DNA of 64,000 bases from Robertmurraya korlensis NBRC 107688 (GTDB lineage: Bacteria; Bacillota; Bacilli; Bacillales; Cytobacillaceae): assembly GCF_001591645.1 (NCBI RefSeq), contig NZ_BCVH01000001.1, positions 372,001 through 436,000 of the forward strand. The letters run 5' to 3'. Below the pieces are notes generated by a model, which saw only the letters and a program-made list of their open reading frames with translations, did not search any database and was not told the DNA's origin. Made by a program: the position numbers and the translations under genes. This document shows positions 51,959 through 61,225 of the stretch, piece by piece; position 1 is the first letter of the stretch; each line of letters starts with the position of its first letter.

Positions 51959-53836
51959 ATGAAAATTACTGAGATTTTAACAAAAGAAACGATACATCTA
52001 AACCTTTCAGGCTCAACAAAGCTTGAAGCGATTGACCAGCTTGTTGATGTGCTTGATCGTGCTGGAAAGCTAACAGATGCAAAGGAATTTAAAGCAGGAA
52101 TTCTAAAGCGTGAAGAGCAAAGTACGACAGGAATTGGAGAAGGAATCGCTATTCCCCATGCAAAAACAACTGCGGTTAAAACGGCTGCTATTGCATTTGG
52201 TAAGTCGGTTAATGGGATTGAATATGATTCCCTTGATGGTCAACCAGCACACTTATTTTTTATGATTGCAGCTCCAGATGGAGCAAACAATACCCATTTG
52301 GAAGCGCTCGCAAGACTTTCGTCCATTTTAATGAAAAATGAAGTGAGAGAGGCATTATTAAAGGCGAATACAGAAAGAGATGTTCTAAATATCATTGATC
52401 AATACGACCAGGAAGAGAGAGAGGACGGGGAAGAGATGTCTGGGGAAAAGCAATTTATCGTTGCTGTAACTGCTTGTCCAACTGGAATTGCTCACACGTA
52501 TATGGCCGCTGATTCTCTAAAGGCAAAGGCCGCAGAGCTAGGTGTAGACATTAAAGTAGAAACAAGAGGTTCTGGCGGTGCAAAGAACGTTCTAACTCCT
52601 GCTGAAATTGATAGAGCAGTTGCTGTTATTGTTGCTGCAGATACAAATGTGGAAACGGATCGTTTTAGTGGAAAGCATGTTATTGAAACAAAAGTTGCAG
52701 ATGGCATTCGTAAACCGAAAGAGCTTATCGAAAGAGCACTAAAACAAGATGCTCCAATATTTAAGGGTAGTGGAAATGCAACGGCATCATCTTCTGACCA
52801 AAAAGGTCAAGGTGTTGGTGCGACGATTTACAAGCACCTTATGAGTGGTGTATCTAATATGCTTCCATTTGTTGTAGGTGGTGGGATATTAATTGCTATC
52901 TCTTTCATGTTTGGTTACAACGCTTTTAATCCAGAAGACCCATCGTATCACCCAATCGCTGAAGCATTAATGACAATTGGTGGCGGCAGTGGTGCATTTG
53001 GATTTATAGTTCCTATTTTAGCAGCATTTATTGCCATGAGTATTGCTGATCGTCCTGGGTTTGCAGCTGGTGCTGTTGGAGGTTTATTAGCTAACAGTGG
53101 TGGTGCAGGTTTCTTAGGTGGAATTATCGCTGGTTTCTTAGCAGGTTATATTGTTGTTGGTCTAAAAAAGCTTCTAACAAGCTTGCCTTCTTCACTCGAA
53201 GGTATTAAAACCATTCTTTTATATCCTTTACTTGGAATTGCGCTAACAGGTTTTGCAATGATTTATATCGTAAATGGTCCAGTTGGAGCGCTTAATACAG
53301 GAATTACTAATTGGTTATCTGGTCTTGGTACAGGAAATGCAGTATTACTAGGGTTAGTGTTAGGATTAATGATGGCATTTGATATGGGTGGACCGATTAA
53401 TAAGGCAGCATATGTTTTTGGTACTGGTTTGCTAGCTAATGGTGTATATGAGCCAATGGCTGCCGTTATGGCCGCAGGTATGGTTCCTCCACTTGGAATT
53501 GCGATTGCAACTACTTTCTTTGGTAAGAAGTTTTCAAAGCAAGAAAGAGAAGCAGGTAAAGTGAACTATATCATGGGATTATCTTTTATCACAGAAGGAG
53601 CAATTCCATTCGCAGCAGCTGATCCTTTACGTGTCATCCCGTCCCTGATGGCTGGTTCTGCAGTGGCAGGTGCGTTAACAATGATGTTTGGAATTGGTTT
53701 ACGTGCACCGCACGGTGGGTTATTCGTAGTACCATTAGTTGATGGTGGCTGGTTTATGTATTTAATCGCTATTGCTGCAGGCGCAATCGTGTCTGGAGTA
53801 CTACTTGGATTAGTAAAGAAACAAGTTCAACAATAA
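51959..53836 (+). CDS. fruA: PTS fructose-specific enzyme IIABC FruA
   Basis: 625 residues in one chain: IIA (1-145) with active His67 in IPHAKT, IIB (about 165-262) with Cys173 in TACPTGIAHT, and IIC (about 285-620) with eight or more membrane spans (HLMSGVSNMLPFVVGGGILI). Takes up fructose as fructose-1-phosphate. RBS AAAGGAGAAA, ATG 51959. Confidence 0.98.
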   Translation: MKITEILTKETIHLNLSGSTKLEAIDQLVDVLDRAGKLTDAKEFKAGILKREEQSTTGIGEGIAIPHAKTTAVKTAAIAFGKSVNGIEYDSLDGQPAHLFFMIAAPDGANNTHLEALARLSSILMKNEVREALLKANTERDVLNIIDQYDQEEREDGEEMSGEKQFIVAVTACPTGIAHTYMAADSLKAKAAELGVDIKVETRGSGGAKNVLTPAEIDRAVAVIVAADTNVETDRFSGKHVIETKVADGIRKPKELIERALKQDAPIFKGSGNATASSSDQKGQGVGATIYKHLMSGVSNMLPFVVGGGILIAISFMFGYNAFNPEDPSYHPIAEALMTIGGGSGAFGFIVPILAAFIAMSIADRPGFAAGAVGGLLANSGGAGFLGGIIAGFLAGYIVVGLKKLLTSLPSSLEGIKTILLYPLLGIALTGFAMIYIVNGPVGALNTGITNWLSGLGTGNAVLLGLVLGLMMAFDMGGPINKAAYVFGTGLLANGVYEPMAAVMAAGMVPPLGIAIATTFFGKKFSKQEREAGKVNYIMGLSFITEGAIPFAAADPLRVIPSLMAGSAVAGALTMMFGIGLRAPHGGLFVVPLVDGGWFMYLIAIAAGAIVSGVLLGLVKKQVQQ

Positions 53837-53844
53837 ATCTTTCA

Positions 53845-53873
53845 GGTCAGTGGGTTCTCCACTGACCTTTTTT
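53845..53873 (+). terminator. Terminator of fruRKA
   Basis: GGTCAGTGG/CCACTGACC (53845-53853, 53859-53867), then six T. Confidence 0.93.
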
Positions 53874-53936
53874 ATGTGTAGAAGGCGGTTAGATAAGCCA
53901 TATTAAATGTAGCTTGAATAAAGGAGGGTTACTAAT

Positions 53937-54062
53937 ATGACAAAAAGAAACATAAAAACGAAATCAGGCATGCAAAGTGTACCGAAAAGTATTAATGATA
54001 TGGATCTATCAGGAAATGCCTCAGAAAAAGAAAAGAAAGCAGAAAAGAAAAGACCAAATTAA
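53937..54062 (+). CDS. Small basic hypothetical peptide (41 aa)
   Basis: 41 residues, Lys-rich: MTKRNIKTKSGMQSVPKSIN, then NASEKEKKAEKKRPN. ATG 53937 is eight bases after AAAGGAGGG; a strong bidirectional terminator follows. Basic, soluble, disordered-looking; resembles the many short Bacillus peptides of unknown role, possibly spore-related. No family named. Confidence 0.6.
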   Translation: MTKRNIKTKSGMQSVPKSINDMDLSGNASEKEKKAEKKRPN

Positions 54063-54066
54063 AGAG

Positions 54067-54104
54067 AAAAAAAGTCGTACTGGCAAAGCAGTACGACTTT
54101 TTTT
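54067..54104. terminator. Bidirectional terminator
   Basis: Perfect 16-bp stem with A7 on one side and T7 on the other (54067-54082, 54089-54104); serves the 41-aa gene and the convergent MFS gene. Confidence 0.92.
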
Positions 54105-55371
54105 AATGGGCATTTTTCTTGTTAGGTTTAATCCCAAAGAAAATGATAACTAAACCAACGGCACTTATACCTGCTAAAATATAGAACAAAGAGGACTGGA
54201 AACTCTTTTGTAGAATTGCCATCACAGGTGGTCCTACAGCAACCCCAATAAACCTCATCGAACTATAGATGGAGGAGATTGTCCCCCTTTCTTCCATTTC
54301 AATTCCTTCCGTTATAAAGGCGTCTAAGCAAGGGAGACCTACTCCAATACCTATCCCACCAATTGTAAACATGGCAATTAGAAACCATAATTGATCTGAG
54401 AAGCTCAATGCAACTGTACTTATGACAAGTAGCCCTATCCCTGTAAAAGTAATCCATTTCATCAGGATTTTGTTTTCTTTAATCATTTTACCAGTGATAT
54501 ATGAAGAAAGGCATAGGGCTCCAAGTGGAATGGTTAAAAATAGTCCTTTTTTTACATCTTTTATATTATATTGTTTTTCTAAAATATCCGATAAATAGAA
54601 CAGCACAGCAAAAAGGACAAACATAAGAATGACACCAACGATAAAAACAGTATAGAGCCAACGCCCATTTTCTAAGAAGATTTTTTTTACTTTGTGAATA
54701 AACTTTTTAAACGGAACAGGTTCTTTTTTCTTTTTTGGATTCTGAACAAGAAACAGTGTTAAAAGGATAGAAATTAAACAAAACACAGGAATAGACCAGA
54801 ATGGTAAATGCCAGAAAAAGCTTGCTAAAAATGCACCTAAGATGGGGCTTAGTACTTTGCCCAAGGTATTTGAAGTTTCAATGACGCCTAAGGAACTACT
54901 GACTTCTTCTTCGCTTTTAAACATATCACCAATAAGTGGCATTACGATAGGGAAAGCACCTGCTGCACCAACCCCTTGTAAAGCTCGACTTATGAGAATA
55001 ATCCAGTAGGGGTCCTCTATTTTCCAAGCAGCCCATCCTGAAATGAGACCTCCAATACCTGCAATAAATAAACTCGGAATGATAACTTTTTTTCTTCCGA
55101 TATGATCAGATAGGTAGCCTGCTATTGGAATAAGGAGGATGGCTACGATTGAATATACAGTAATTATCATGCTAGTCTGGAAAGGAGAAATGTTAATTTT
55201 CTTTTCCATAACTGGAAGTACCGGTATTAGCATGGAGTTTCCCAGTGTCATAACAAGAGGAATGGAGGACAGAGATAGTACCGCCCACCGTTGATTATGG
55301 TGTTTACCATCACCCTTCTTTTTGTCTTCTTTAAATTTTTTCCCATGCCTAGACTTATAAGAATTTGACAT
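54103..55371 (-). CDS. MFS drug-type transporter
   Basis: 422 residues, twelve membrane helices after a Lys/His-rich cytosolic N-terminus (RHGKKFKEDKKKGDGKHH). The MFS motif A is GYLSDHIGRKKV, and LISRALQGVGAAGAFPIVMP is typical of DHA-type antiporters (Bmr3-like or EmrB-like half). Substrate unknown. Its ribosome-binding site is weak (GGCGGG). Confidence 0.88.
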   Translation of the reverse strand: MSNSYKSRHGKKFKEDKKKGDGKHHNQRWAVLSLSSIPLVMTLGNSMLIPVLPVMEKKINISPFQTSMIITVYSIVAILLIPIAGYLSDHIGRKKVIIPSLFIAGIGGLISGWAAWKIEDPYWIILISRALQGVGAAGAFPIVMPLIGDMFKSEEEVSSSLGVIETSNTLGKVLSPILGAFLASFFWHLPFWSIPVFCLISILLTLFLVQNPKKKKEPVPFKKFIHKVKKIFLENGRWLYTVFIVGVILMFVLFAVLFYLSDILEKQYNIKDVKKGLFLTIPLGALCLSSYITGKMIKENKILMKWITFTGIGLLVISTVALSFSDQLWFLIAMFTIGGIGIGVGLPCLDAFITEGIEMEERGTISSIYSSMRFIGVAVGPPVMAILQKSFQSSLFYILAGISAVGLVIIFFGIKPNKKNAH

Positions 55372-55560
55372 TTCGACCCGCCTTCATTTTTAAGTATTTA
55401 TAAGAAGGGACCTTTTCGCCCAAAACAAGGGTATTTCTCACATATTAATAATATGGACAGAAATCCCGAAACTAATGAGTTTTTTCTCTTACATAAAAAT
55501 GGATTTTCCAAACATTCTAGGCTAAAATATGTATCATCATTAGGTGTAAGGGGTGACAAT

Positions 55561-56202
55561 ATGGGAGAAATTATATCGCTAAGTGTTGGAAAGCCAAAAG
55601 ATTTTATGTGGAAAGGGAAAAGCGAAAGTTCAGGAATTGGGAAAGGAAAGGTGTCGGTTGCCGAGTTAACAAAAGATGGTTTTGTTGGTGACGGTGTCGC
55701 TAGTATAGAATTCCATGGAGGACCAGAACGCGCTGTTTGTGTGTATTCTTATGAACATTATCAGCAATGGGAAAAAGAATTTAATGTAAAGCTTTCCCCA
55801 CCGTCCTTAGGGGAAAACTTATGTGTGACAGGCATGCTTGAAAAAGATGTTTACATTGGGGATGTTTATTCCCTTGGGAATGCCGTTGTTCAAGTCACAC
55901 AAGGGCGTGTTCCCTGTTCCAAAATCTCTAAGTTCAATGAGATAGACTTGTTTTTAAAAAGGATTGTTGAGACAAACTATACGGGTTACTTCTTTAAAGT
56001 GTTACAAGAAGGAAAGGTACATAGCGAAGGGAAACTTGAACTGTTAGATAGAACTCAAGAAAAAGTATCCATACTTTACGCGAATCAAATTTTCCTCCAT
56101 GATAAAAAAAATAGAGCTGGTTTAAAAGACTTATTAGAAGTAGATGAACTAGCAGATGTGTGGAGACAAAATATTGAAAAGCTCTTAGCAAAAACTATTT
56201 AA
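55561..56202 (+). CDS. MOSC domain protein (YiiM-like)
   Basis: 213 residues. MGEIISLSVGKPKDFMWKGK, ELTKDGFVGDGVASIEFHGG, RAVCVYSYEHYQQWEKEF and the family Cys in QGRVPCSKISKF mark a YiiM-type MOSC domain, related to molybdenum-cofactor sulfurases. ATG 55561 follows AAGGGGTGA; upstream ATG 55453 has no site and the extra residues do not look like the family. Substrate unknown; some relatives reduce N-hydroxylated compounds. Confidence 0.88.
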   Translation: MGEIISLSVGKPKDFMWKGKSESSGIGKGKVSVAELTKDGFVGDGVASIEFHGGPERAVCVYSYEHYQQWEKEFNVKLSPPSLGENLCVTGMLEKDVYIGDVYSLGNAVVQVTQGRVPCSKISKFNEIDLFLKRIVETNYTGYFFKVLQEGKVHSEGKLELLDRTQEKVSILYANQIFLHDKKNRAGLKDLLEVDELADVWRQNIEKLLAKTI

Positions 56203-56232
56203 TTTACTTTTAAAAATTTTCAGTTTATATGG

Positions 56233-56261
56233 TTGACTTTTGTTTGTATTTTTTATATGAT
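56233..56261 (+). promoter_or_regulatory. trp operon promoter
   Basis: TTGACT (56233-56238), 17 bases, TATGAT (56256-56261). Expected start near 56268. Confidence 0.75.
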
Positions 56262-56274
56262 AATAAACAATTAA

Positions 56275-56553
56275 AGACTACGGCGTTGAAGAAGAGTAGT
56301 ACCTAATACAGAAACTTTAGAGAGCTGATGGTTGGTGAGAATCAGTGTGGAAGTTTTAGGGAATGGACTTTGGAGCCTCCAAACCGAACCTATATATAGG
56401 AGTAGGCCTTGGCGAAAGTCTCATCGTTACAAGAGACAGATATTTGTTGCTTCAATTTAGCAAAGATATCTGTAAAGTGAGCTAATACTATTAGCTAATA
56501 AAGGTGGCACCACGGGTTTCTCGTCCTTTTTCAGGAGAGAAGCCCTTTTTGTA
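56275..56553 (+). promoter_or_regulatory. T-box leader 1 (tRNA-Trp specifier)
   Basis: Stem I opens with AGTAGTACC, contains GAGAGC..GGTGAGAATC and GGAATGGACTTTGGAGCC where the specifier is TGG (56364-56366), and ends with T-box AAAGGTGGCACCACGG (56500-56515) and a terminator whose T run is at about 56545. Senses uncharged tRNA-Trp. Confidence 0.93.
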
Positions 56554-56574
56554 TTTCATAAAATAAAATCGTCG

Positions 56575-56803
56575 ATTAAGAGTAGTAAGCCAAGTGTGTT
56601 TGACACAGAGAGTCGGGATTGCTGAGAACCGACCGTACCCTTGGCTGAATGGACTTAAGAGAGTGGTCTTGAACACGGAGTAGGGACCAACGGATATCCA
56701 CCGTTACAAGGATGTAAAGGGAGCATCTAGCTCTGAATCTGAGGTGGCACCACGATTTATTCGTCCTCTATACGTAGTCTTCTACGTATAGAGGACTTTT
56801 TTT
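56575..56803 (+). promoter_or_regulatory. T-box leader 2 (tRNA-Trp specifier)
   Basis: Begins AGAGTAGTAAGCC, specifier TGG (56650-56652) in CTGAATGGACTTAAGAG, T-box GAGGTGGCACCACG (56741-56754), and a perfect 15-bp terminator stem (56763-56777, 56782-56796) with seven T. Second of two tandem T-boxes in front of trpE. Confidence 0.93.
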
Positions 56804-56823
56804 ATTTATAAGGAGGGAAAAAA

Positions 56824-58206
56824 ATGAACGCCAATTTACAGAACATTATTATTGAAGAAATTCTTGGTGACACGTTAACACCCATTTCTATATTTCAGCG
56901 ACTTAAGGGTGTAAAGAAATGTTTACTAGAAAGCTCATTAAAGCATGAACATTCGGGCAGGTATTCTTTTATCGCAGCAAATCCTGCGGTCGAGTTAAAG
57001 GGGAGCGGTCATAAAACAACCCTTATAAAAAAACAAAGCAGTGAAACGATTGAAGCGAATCCTTTAGAGGTATTAAAAAGAATTATACCTCATGTGGAAC
57101 ATGAGTTCTTTAAAGATATCCCTTTCATTGGGGGAGCAGCAGGTTTTGTAAGCTATGACATTGTTCGTTACTACGAGGAGATTGGCAAAACACCAAAGGA
57201 TGAAATGGAAATTCCAGAGGTTCACTTCCTTTTATTTGAAACCATTGTGGTTTTTGATCATTTAACACAAAAAGTATTTATTGTCGGAATTCCTATTTCT
57301 GAAGACACAGCTGATGTAAAGAGCTTAGTGGAAGAAACTAAGAAGATGATCATGACGGGGAGAGAAGAAGAGACTTTACCGGTTTCCATCTCTTCCTATG
57401 AAGCATCGATTTCAAAGGAGGAGTTCATTGAAAGGGTTAAAAAAGCTAAGGAGTATATCGTTGAAGGTGACATATTTCAAGTTGTACTTTCCCAACGGAT
57501 GAAAGCATCAATTAAGGGTGATCCGTTCTCATTTTATCGGAAGCTTCGAGTTCAAAATCCTTCCCCGTATATGTATTATTTTGATTTTGAACATTATGTG
57601 GTGGCAGGGGCGTCACCGGAAAGTTTAATGAAAGCTGTCGGGAATACCGTGTATACGAACCCTATTGCTGGTACAAGACCAAGAGGAAAAACAGCGGAAG
57701 AAGATGATCATCTAAGTGTCGAATTGATACAAGATGAAAAGGAATTAGCAGAACATCGTATGCTCGTTGACCTTGGGCGAAATGATTTAGGTAGAGTTTG
57801 TGAATTCGGTAGTGTACAGGTCAGTAAGTATATGGATATCGAGAAGTATAAGCATGTGATGCATATTGTTTCTGAAGTACAAGGAACGTTGAAAGGTAGT
57901 TATCATCCCATTGATGCATTAATTTCTTGCCTTCCCGCCGGAACGGTTTCTGGAGCTCCGAAAATTCGAGCAATGGAAATTATCAACGAACTAGAGGATG
58001 TAAAACGAGGCATTTATTCAGGTGCAGTCGGCTATTACTCTGCTAACGGAAATATCGACTTTGCTTTAGCGATCCGTACAATGGTGATTAAGGATTCCCA
58101 AGCCTATATACAAGCTGGTGCAGGAATTGTGTATGATTCAGTTCCAGAAAAAGAGTATGAAGAAACGATTCACAAAATGAAAGCTTTCTTGGAGGTTGAA
58201 AAATGA
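56824..58206 (+). CDS. trpE: Anthranilate synthase component I TrpE
   Basis: 460 residues. Converts chorismate plus NH3 to anthranilate. The Trp-binding LLESS motif (near 37-41) gives feedback inhibition; DIFQVVLSQRM, IAGTRPRG and GAPKIRAMEII belong to the chorismate site. ATG 56824 after AAGGAGGG. First gene of trpEGDCFBA. Confidence 0.97.
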   Translation: MNANLQNIIIEEILGDTLTPISIFQRLKGVKKCLLESSLKHEHSGRYSFIAANPAVELKGSGHKTTLIKKQSSETIEANPLEVLKRIIPHVEHEFFKDIPFIGGAAGFVSYDIVRYYEEIGKTPKDEMEIPEVHFLLFETIVVFDHLTQKVFIVGIPISEDTADVKSLVEETKKMIMTGREEETLPVSISSYEASISKEEFIERVKKAKEYIVEGDIFQVVLSQRMKASIKGDPFSFYRKLRVQNPSPYMYYFDFEHYVVAGASPESLMKAVGNTVYTNPIAGTRPRGKTAEEDDHLSVELIQDEKELAEHRMLVDLGRNDLGRVCEFGSVQVSKYMDIEKYKHVMHIVSEVQGTLKGSYHPIDALISCLPAGTVSGAPKIRAMEIINELEDVKRGIYSGAVGYYSANGNIDFALAIRTMVIKDSQAYIQAGAGIVYDSVPEKEYEETIHKMKAFLEVEK

Positions 58207-58814
58207 TTTTACTAATTGATAATTATGATTCCTTTACCTTCAATCTATATCAATATTTAGGTGAACTCGGGGAGCAAATCATTGTAAAAAGAAATGATGC
58301 TCTAACGATTGAAGAGATTATTGAGCTATCTCCAAAAGCCATTGTGATCTCTCCTGGACCAGGTCGTCCTGAACAAGCTGGAATTTGTATTGAAGTCATC
58401 AAACAGCTATACAAATCAATACCAATACTAGGAATATGTTTAGGACATCAAGCGATTGGTTATGCCTTTGGGGCTACGGTTACGAAAGCAAAGGAAATTA
58501 TGCATGGGAAAATTTCAAAGATTTCACATACAAAGAATGAGCTTTTTAAAGAGTTTGAAGAGCCGCTAGATGTGATGCGGTATCATTCCTTGGTTATCGA
58601 AAAAGGGACATTACCAGACACGATACAAGTACTTGCTACCTCTATTGACGATGGAGAGATTATGGCGATTAAACACAAAGAAGCACCAATGTATGGTTTT
58701 CAATTTCATCCCGAGTCAGTGGGTACAGAAAGTGGTAAAAATCTAATTCAAGCATTTCTAACAGCAATTGGAGAGGAGCTTCAAAATGAGAGAGTATCTA
58801 CAAAAACTGTCTGA
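58203..58814 (+). CDS. trpG: Anthranilate synthase component II TrpG
   Basis: 203 residues, glutamine amidotransferase. Catalytic Cys in GICLGHQ and His/Glu in FQFHPESVGTESG. Supplies ammonia to TrpE. Overlaps trpE by four bases. Unlike B. subtilis, where the glutaminase is shared with PABA synthesis (pabA), it lies in the trp operon here; it may still serve both. Confidence 0.95.
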   Translation: MILLIDNYDSFTFNLYQYLGELGEQIIVKRNDALTIEEIIELSPKAIVISPGPGRPEQAGICIEVIKQLYKSIPILGICLGHQAIGYAFGATVTKAKEIMHGKISKISHTKNELFKEFEEPLDVMRYHSLVIEKGTLPDTIQVLATSIDDGEIMAIKHKEAPMYGFQFHPESVGTESGKNLIQAFLTAIGEELQNERVSTKTV

Positions 58815-59814
58815 AAAAAAATCACTAGACCAAACAGAGATGAAAGAAGCAGTTAGTAAACTTTTTTCGGATGAAGTAACTGATAGCGAAATTGCAGCAT
58901 TTCTTATTGGCTTGAAGACAAAAGGAGAAACCGTCGAGGAAATAGTTGGTTTAGTACAGGCGGTTCGTGAAAATTCACTTACTTTTACCCGTAAAGTGGA
59001 GAATGTGATGGATAATTGTGGGACTGGTGGGGATGGATCGAAAAGCTTCAATGTGAGTACCACGTCTGCGTTTGTTATTGCCGGAGCAGGGATACCGGTT
59101 GCAAAGCATGGAAATAGAAGTATCTCTAGCAAAACAGGAAGTGCAGATGTTTTGGAGCATTTAGGGATTAATTTAACGTTAACCCCAAAAGAAGCAGAAG
59201 AATGTTTAGATAATGTAGGAATCAGCTTCTTATTTGCTCCCCATGTACATCCAAAGATAAAAAACATTATGAAAGTGAGAAGAGAGCTTAAAATCCCAAC
59301 AATATTTAACTTAATTGGACCCTTAACAAATCCGATGGAACTAGATTATCAACTTCTTGGAATATATCGAAGAGACTTACTTCAGACCTTTGGTGAGGTG
59401 CTTAAAACACTAGGTAGAAAACGGGCAGTTGTAATCAATGGTGCAGGATATATGGATGAAGCATCGTTACAGGGTGAGAATCATTTATTCATTCTAGATA
59501 ACGGTACGATATCAGAAAAGATTCTAACTCCTGAAGAAGTAGGTCTTACTTCATACCCAAACGAATCAATCATCGGTGGAAATGCCATGAGAAATGGAGA
59601 AATCCTATTATCTGTTTTGAATGGGGAAAAAGGAGCGTGTCGAGATACAGTGTTGTTAAATGCAGGAATAGGAATATATGCAAGCGGAAAAACGGATTCG
59701 ATAGTAGAAGGGATTGCGAAGGCAAAAGAAAGTATCGATAGTGGAGCAGCTAAACAAAAGCTTGAAGATCTAATTGCAAAAGGAGAAACATTCAGAAAGG
59801 AAGGAGTTGTATAA
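58786..59814 (+). CDS. trpD: Anthranilate phosphoribosyltransferase TrpD
   Basis: 342 residues. NCGTGGDGSKSFNVST is the PRPP site; KHGNRSISSKTGSADVLE follows. ATG 58786 after GGAGAGGAG, so it overlaps trpG by 29 bases; the longer frame from 58768 starts before that site. Confidence 0.97.
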   Translation: MREYLQKLSEKKSLDQTEMKEAVSKLFSDEVTDSEIAAFLIGLKTKGETVEEIVGLVQAVRENSLTFTRKVENVMDNCGTGGDGSKSFNVSTTSAFVIAGAGIPVAKHGNRSISSKTGSADVLEHLGINLTLTPKEAEECLDNVGISFLFAPHVHPKIKNIMKVRRELKIPTIFNLIGPLTNPMELDYQLLGIYRRDLLQTFGEVLKTLGRKRAVVINGAGYMDEASLQGENHLFILDNGTISEKILTPEEVGLTSYPNESIIGGNAMRNGEILLSVLNGEKGACRDTVLLNAGIGIYASGKTDSIVEGIAKAKESIDSGAAKQKLEDLIAKGETFRKEGVV

Positions 59815-59816
59815 CG

Positions 59817-60605
59817 ATGGAAACAATCCTAGACAAAATTATAGCTGAGAAACAGAGAGAAGTACTTTCCTTAAAAGAACGCCCACTGCTAAAAGAGATT
59901 GACAGAAATCATGTATCCTTTATTCAGAAATTACAACAAGCAGAGGAAGTAAAAATAATAGCAGAGTTTAAAAGAGCATCTCCTTCAAAAGGAGCAATAA
60001 ATTTAGAATGTGATCCGTCAGAACAGACATTACAGTATGTGAGGGCAGGTGCCGATGCGGTAAGTGTACTAACAGATCGCAGTTTTTTTAAGGGAGATTT
60101 CCGAGACTTGGAGGAAGTTCGAAAGACGATCGGGGCACCTATTCTTTGCAAAGATTTCATTATAGACCCTATTCAAATCGATTACGCAAAGCATGCTGGT
60201 GCTGACCTTATTTTATTAATAGCCGCGGCGTTAGATCAAAAAACATTGCATTCTCTCTATCATTATGCAACGAAAAAGGGTCTTGAGGTATTGATGGAGG
60301 TTCACAACGAGGAAGAATTAGATAAAGTGTTGACTACGGATAACGTCTTAATTGGTGTCAATAACCGGAACTTAAAAACATTTGAAGTCGATTTAGCAAC
60401 AACCGAACGGTTAGCTGCGAAAGTGGTTGACTCAAAAAGATACTTAATAAGCGAGAGTGGAATCGCTACTACAGAGGATGTAAGAAGAGTTGTTCATGCA
60501 GGGGCATCTGGAATTTTAGTAGGCGAAACGTTTATGAGACACGAAAAGCCGGAAGAAGCATTACGGTCCATGAAACTTCCGTTAAGAAGGGTGGCTTCTA
60601 ATTGA
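59817..60605 (+). CDS. trpC: Indole-3-glycerol phosphate synthase TrpC
   Basis: 262 residues, TIM barrel. EFKRASPSKG, VLTDRSFFKG, CKDFI and ISESGI are the usual active-site segments (Lys, Glu, Asn in the barrel). Two bases after trpD. Confidence 0.97.
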   Translation: METILDKIIAEKQREVLSLKERPLLKEIDRNHVSFIQKLQQAEEVKIIAEFKRASPSKGAINLECDPSEQTLQYVRAGADAVSVLTDRSFFKGDFRDLEEVRKTIGAPILCKDFIIDPIQIDYAKHAGADLILLIAAALDQKTLHSLYHYATKKGLEVLMEVHNEEELDKVLTTDNVLIGVNNRNLKTFEVDLATTERLAAKVVDSKRYLISESGIATTEDVRRVVHAGASGILVGETFMRHEKPEEALRSMKLPLRRVASN

Positions 60606-61225
60606 AAGTAAAAATATGTGGAATTACTGATATACATGCAGCAAAGGTTGCTGTCGAAGCAGGAGCTGATGCCATTGGTTTTGTTTTTGCAGATAGCAAA
60701 CGAAAGGTTACGATTAATCAAGCGAAAGCTATCATCGACACTCTACCAACTGATGTACGTAAAGTGGGTGTATTTGTAAATGAAGACATAGAAACCATCC
60801 AAGACATTATAGATATGACGGGGCTAACGATGGTTCAACTTCATGGTGATGAAGATCCTGAGACTTGTAAAAAATTTTCAGTACCAGTAATCAAGGCTTT
60901 AGGTGTATCATCAAAGAAAGATTGTGAGAAAATTCAGGAATATCCATGTGAATATATATTATTAGATAGTCCAAAAGGTAAATACCGTGGTGGAAACGGC
61001 GAGACGTTTCCATGGGAGATGGTTGACTCTGAGGCTCTCAAAGGGAAAAAGCTCATTGTAGCAGGCGGACTAAATATCAACAACGTCTCATTAGCTATTC
61101 AATCACTTCATCCATTTATGGTTGATGTTAGTAGTGGAGTGGAGACGAACGGTAAAAAAGATGATGAGAAAATGATTCAATTTTTAAGTAAAGCGAAAAT
61201 GGGGACAGGGGAGTTTTGTCAATGA
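60602..61225 (+). CDS. trpF: Phosphoribosylanthranilate isomerase TrpF
   Basis: 207 residues, TIM barrel. KVKICGITD (Cys catalytic), [30 protein letters not shown] and DVSSGVE are diagnostic. TTG 60602 overlaps the trpC stop, which implies coupled translation; no separate ribosome-binding site is strong. Confidence 0.96.
   Translation: MKVKICGITDIHAAKVAVEAGADAIGFVFADSKRKVTINQAKAIIDTLPTDVRKVGVFVNEDIETIQDIIDMTGLTMVQLHGDEDPETCKKFSVPVIKALGVSSKKDCEKIQEYPCEYILLDSPKGKYRGGNGETFPWEMVDSEALKGKKLIVAGGLNINNVSLAIQSLHPFMVDVSSGVETNGKKDDEKMIQFLSKAKMGTGEFCQ

Noticed and set aside
58758-59267. 169-codon minus-strand frame opposite trpD
   Set aside because: Antisense of conserved trpD; no start site.
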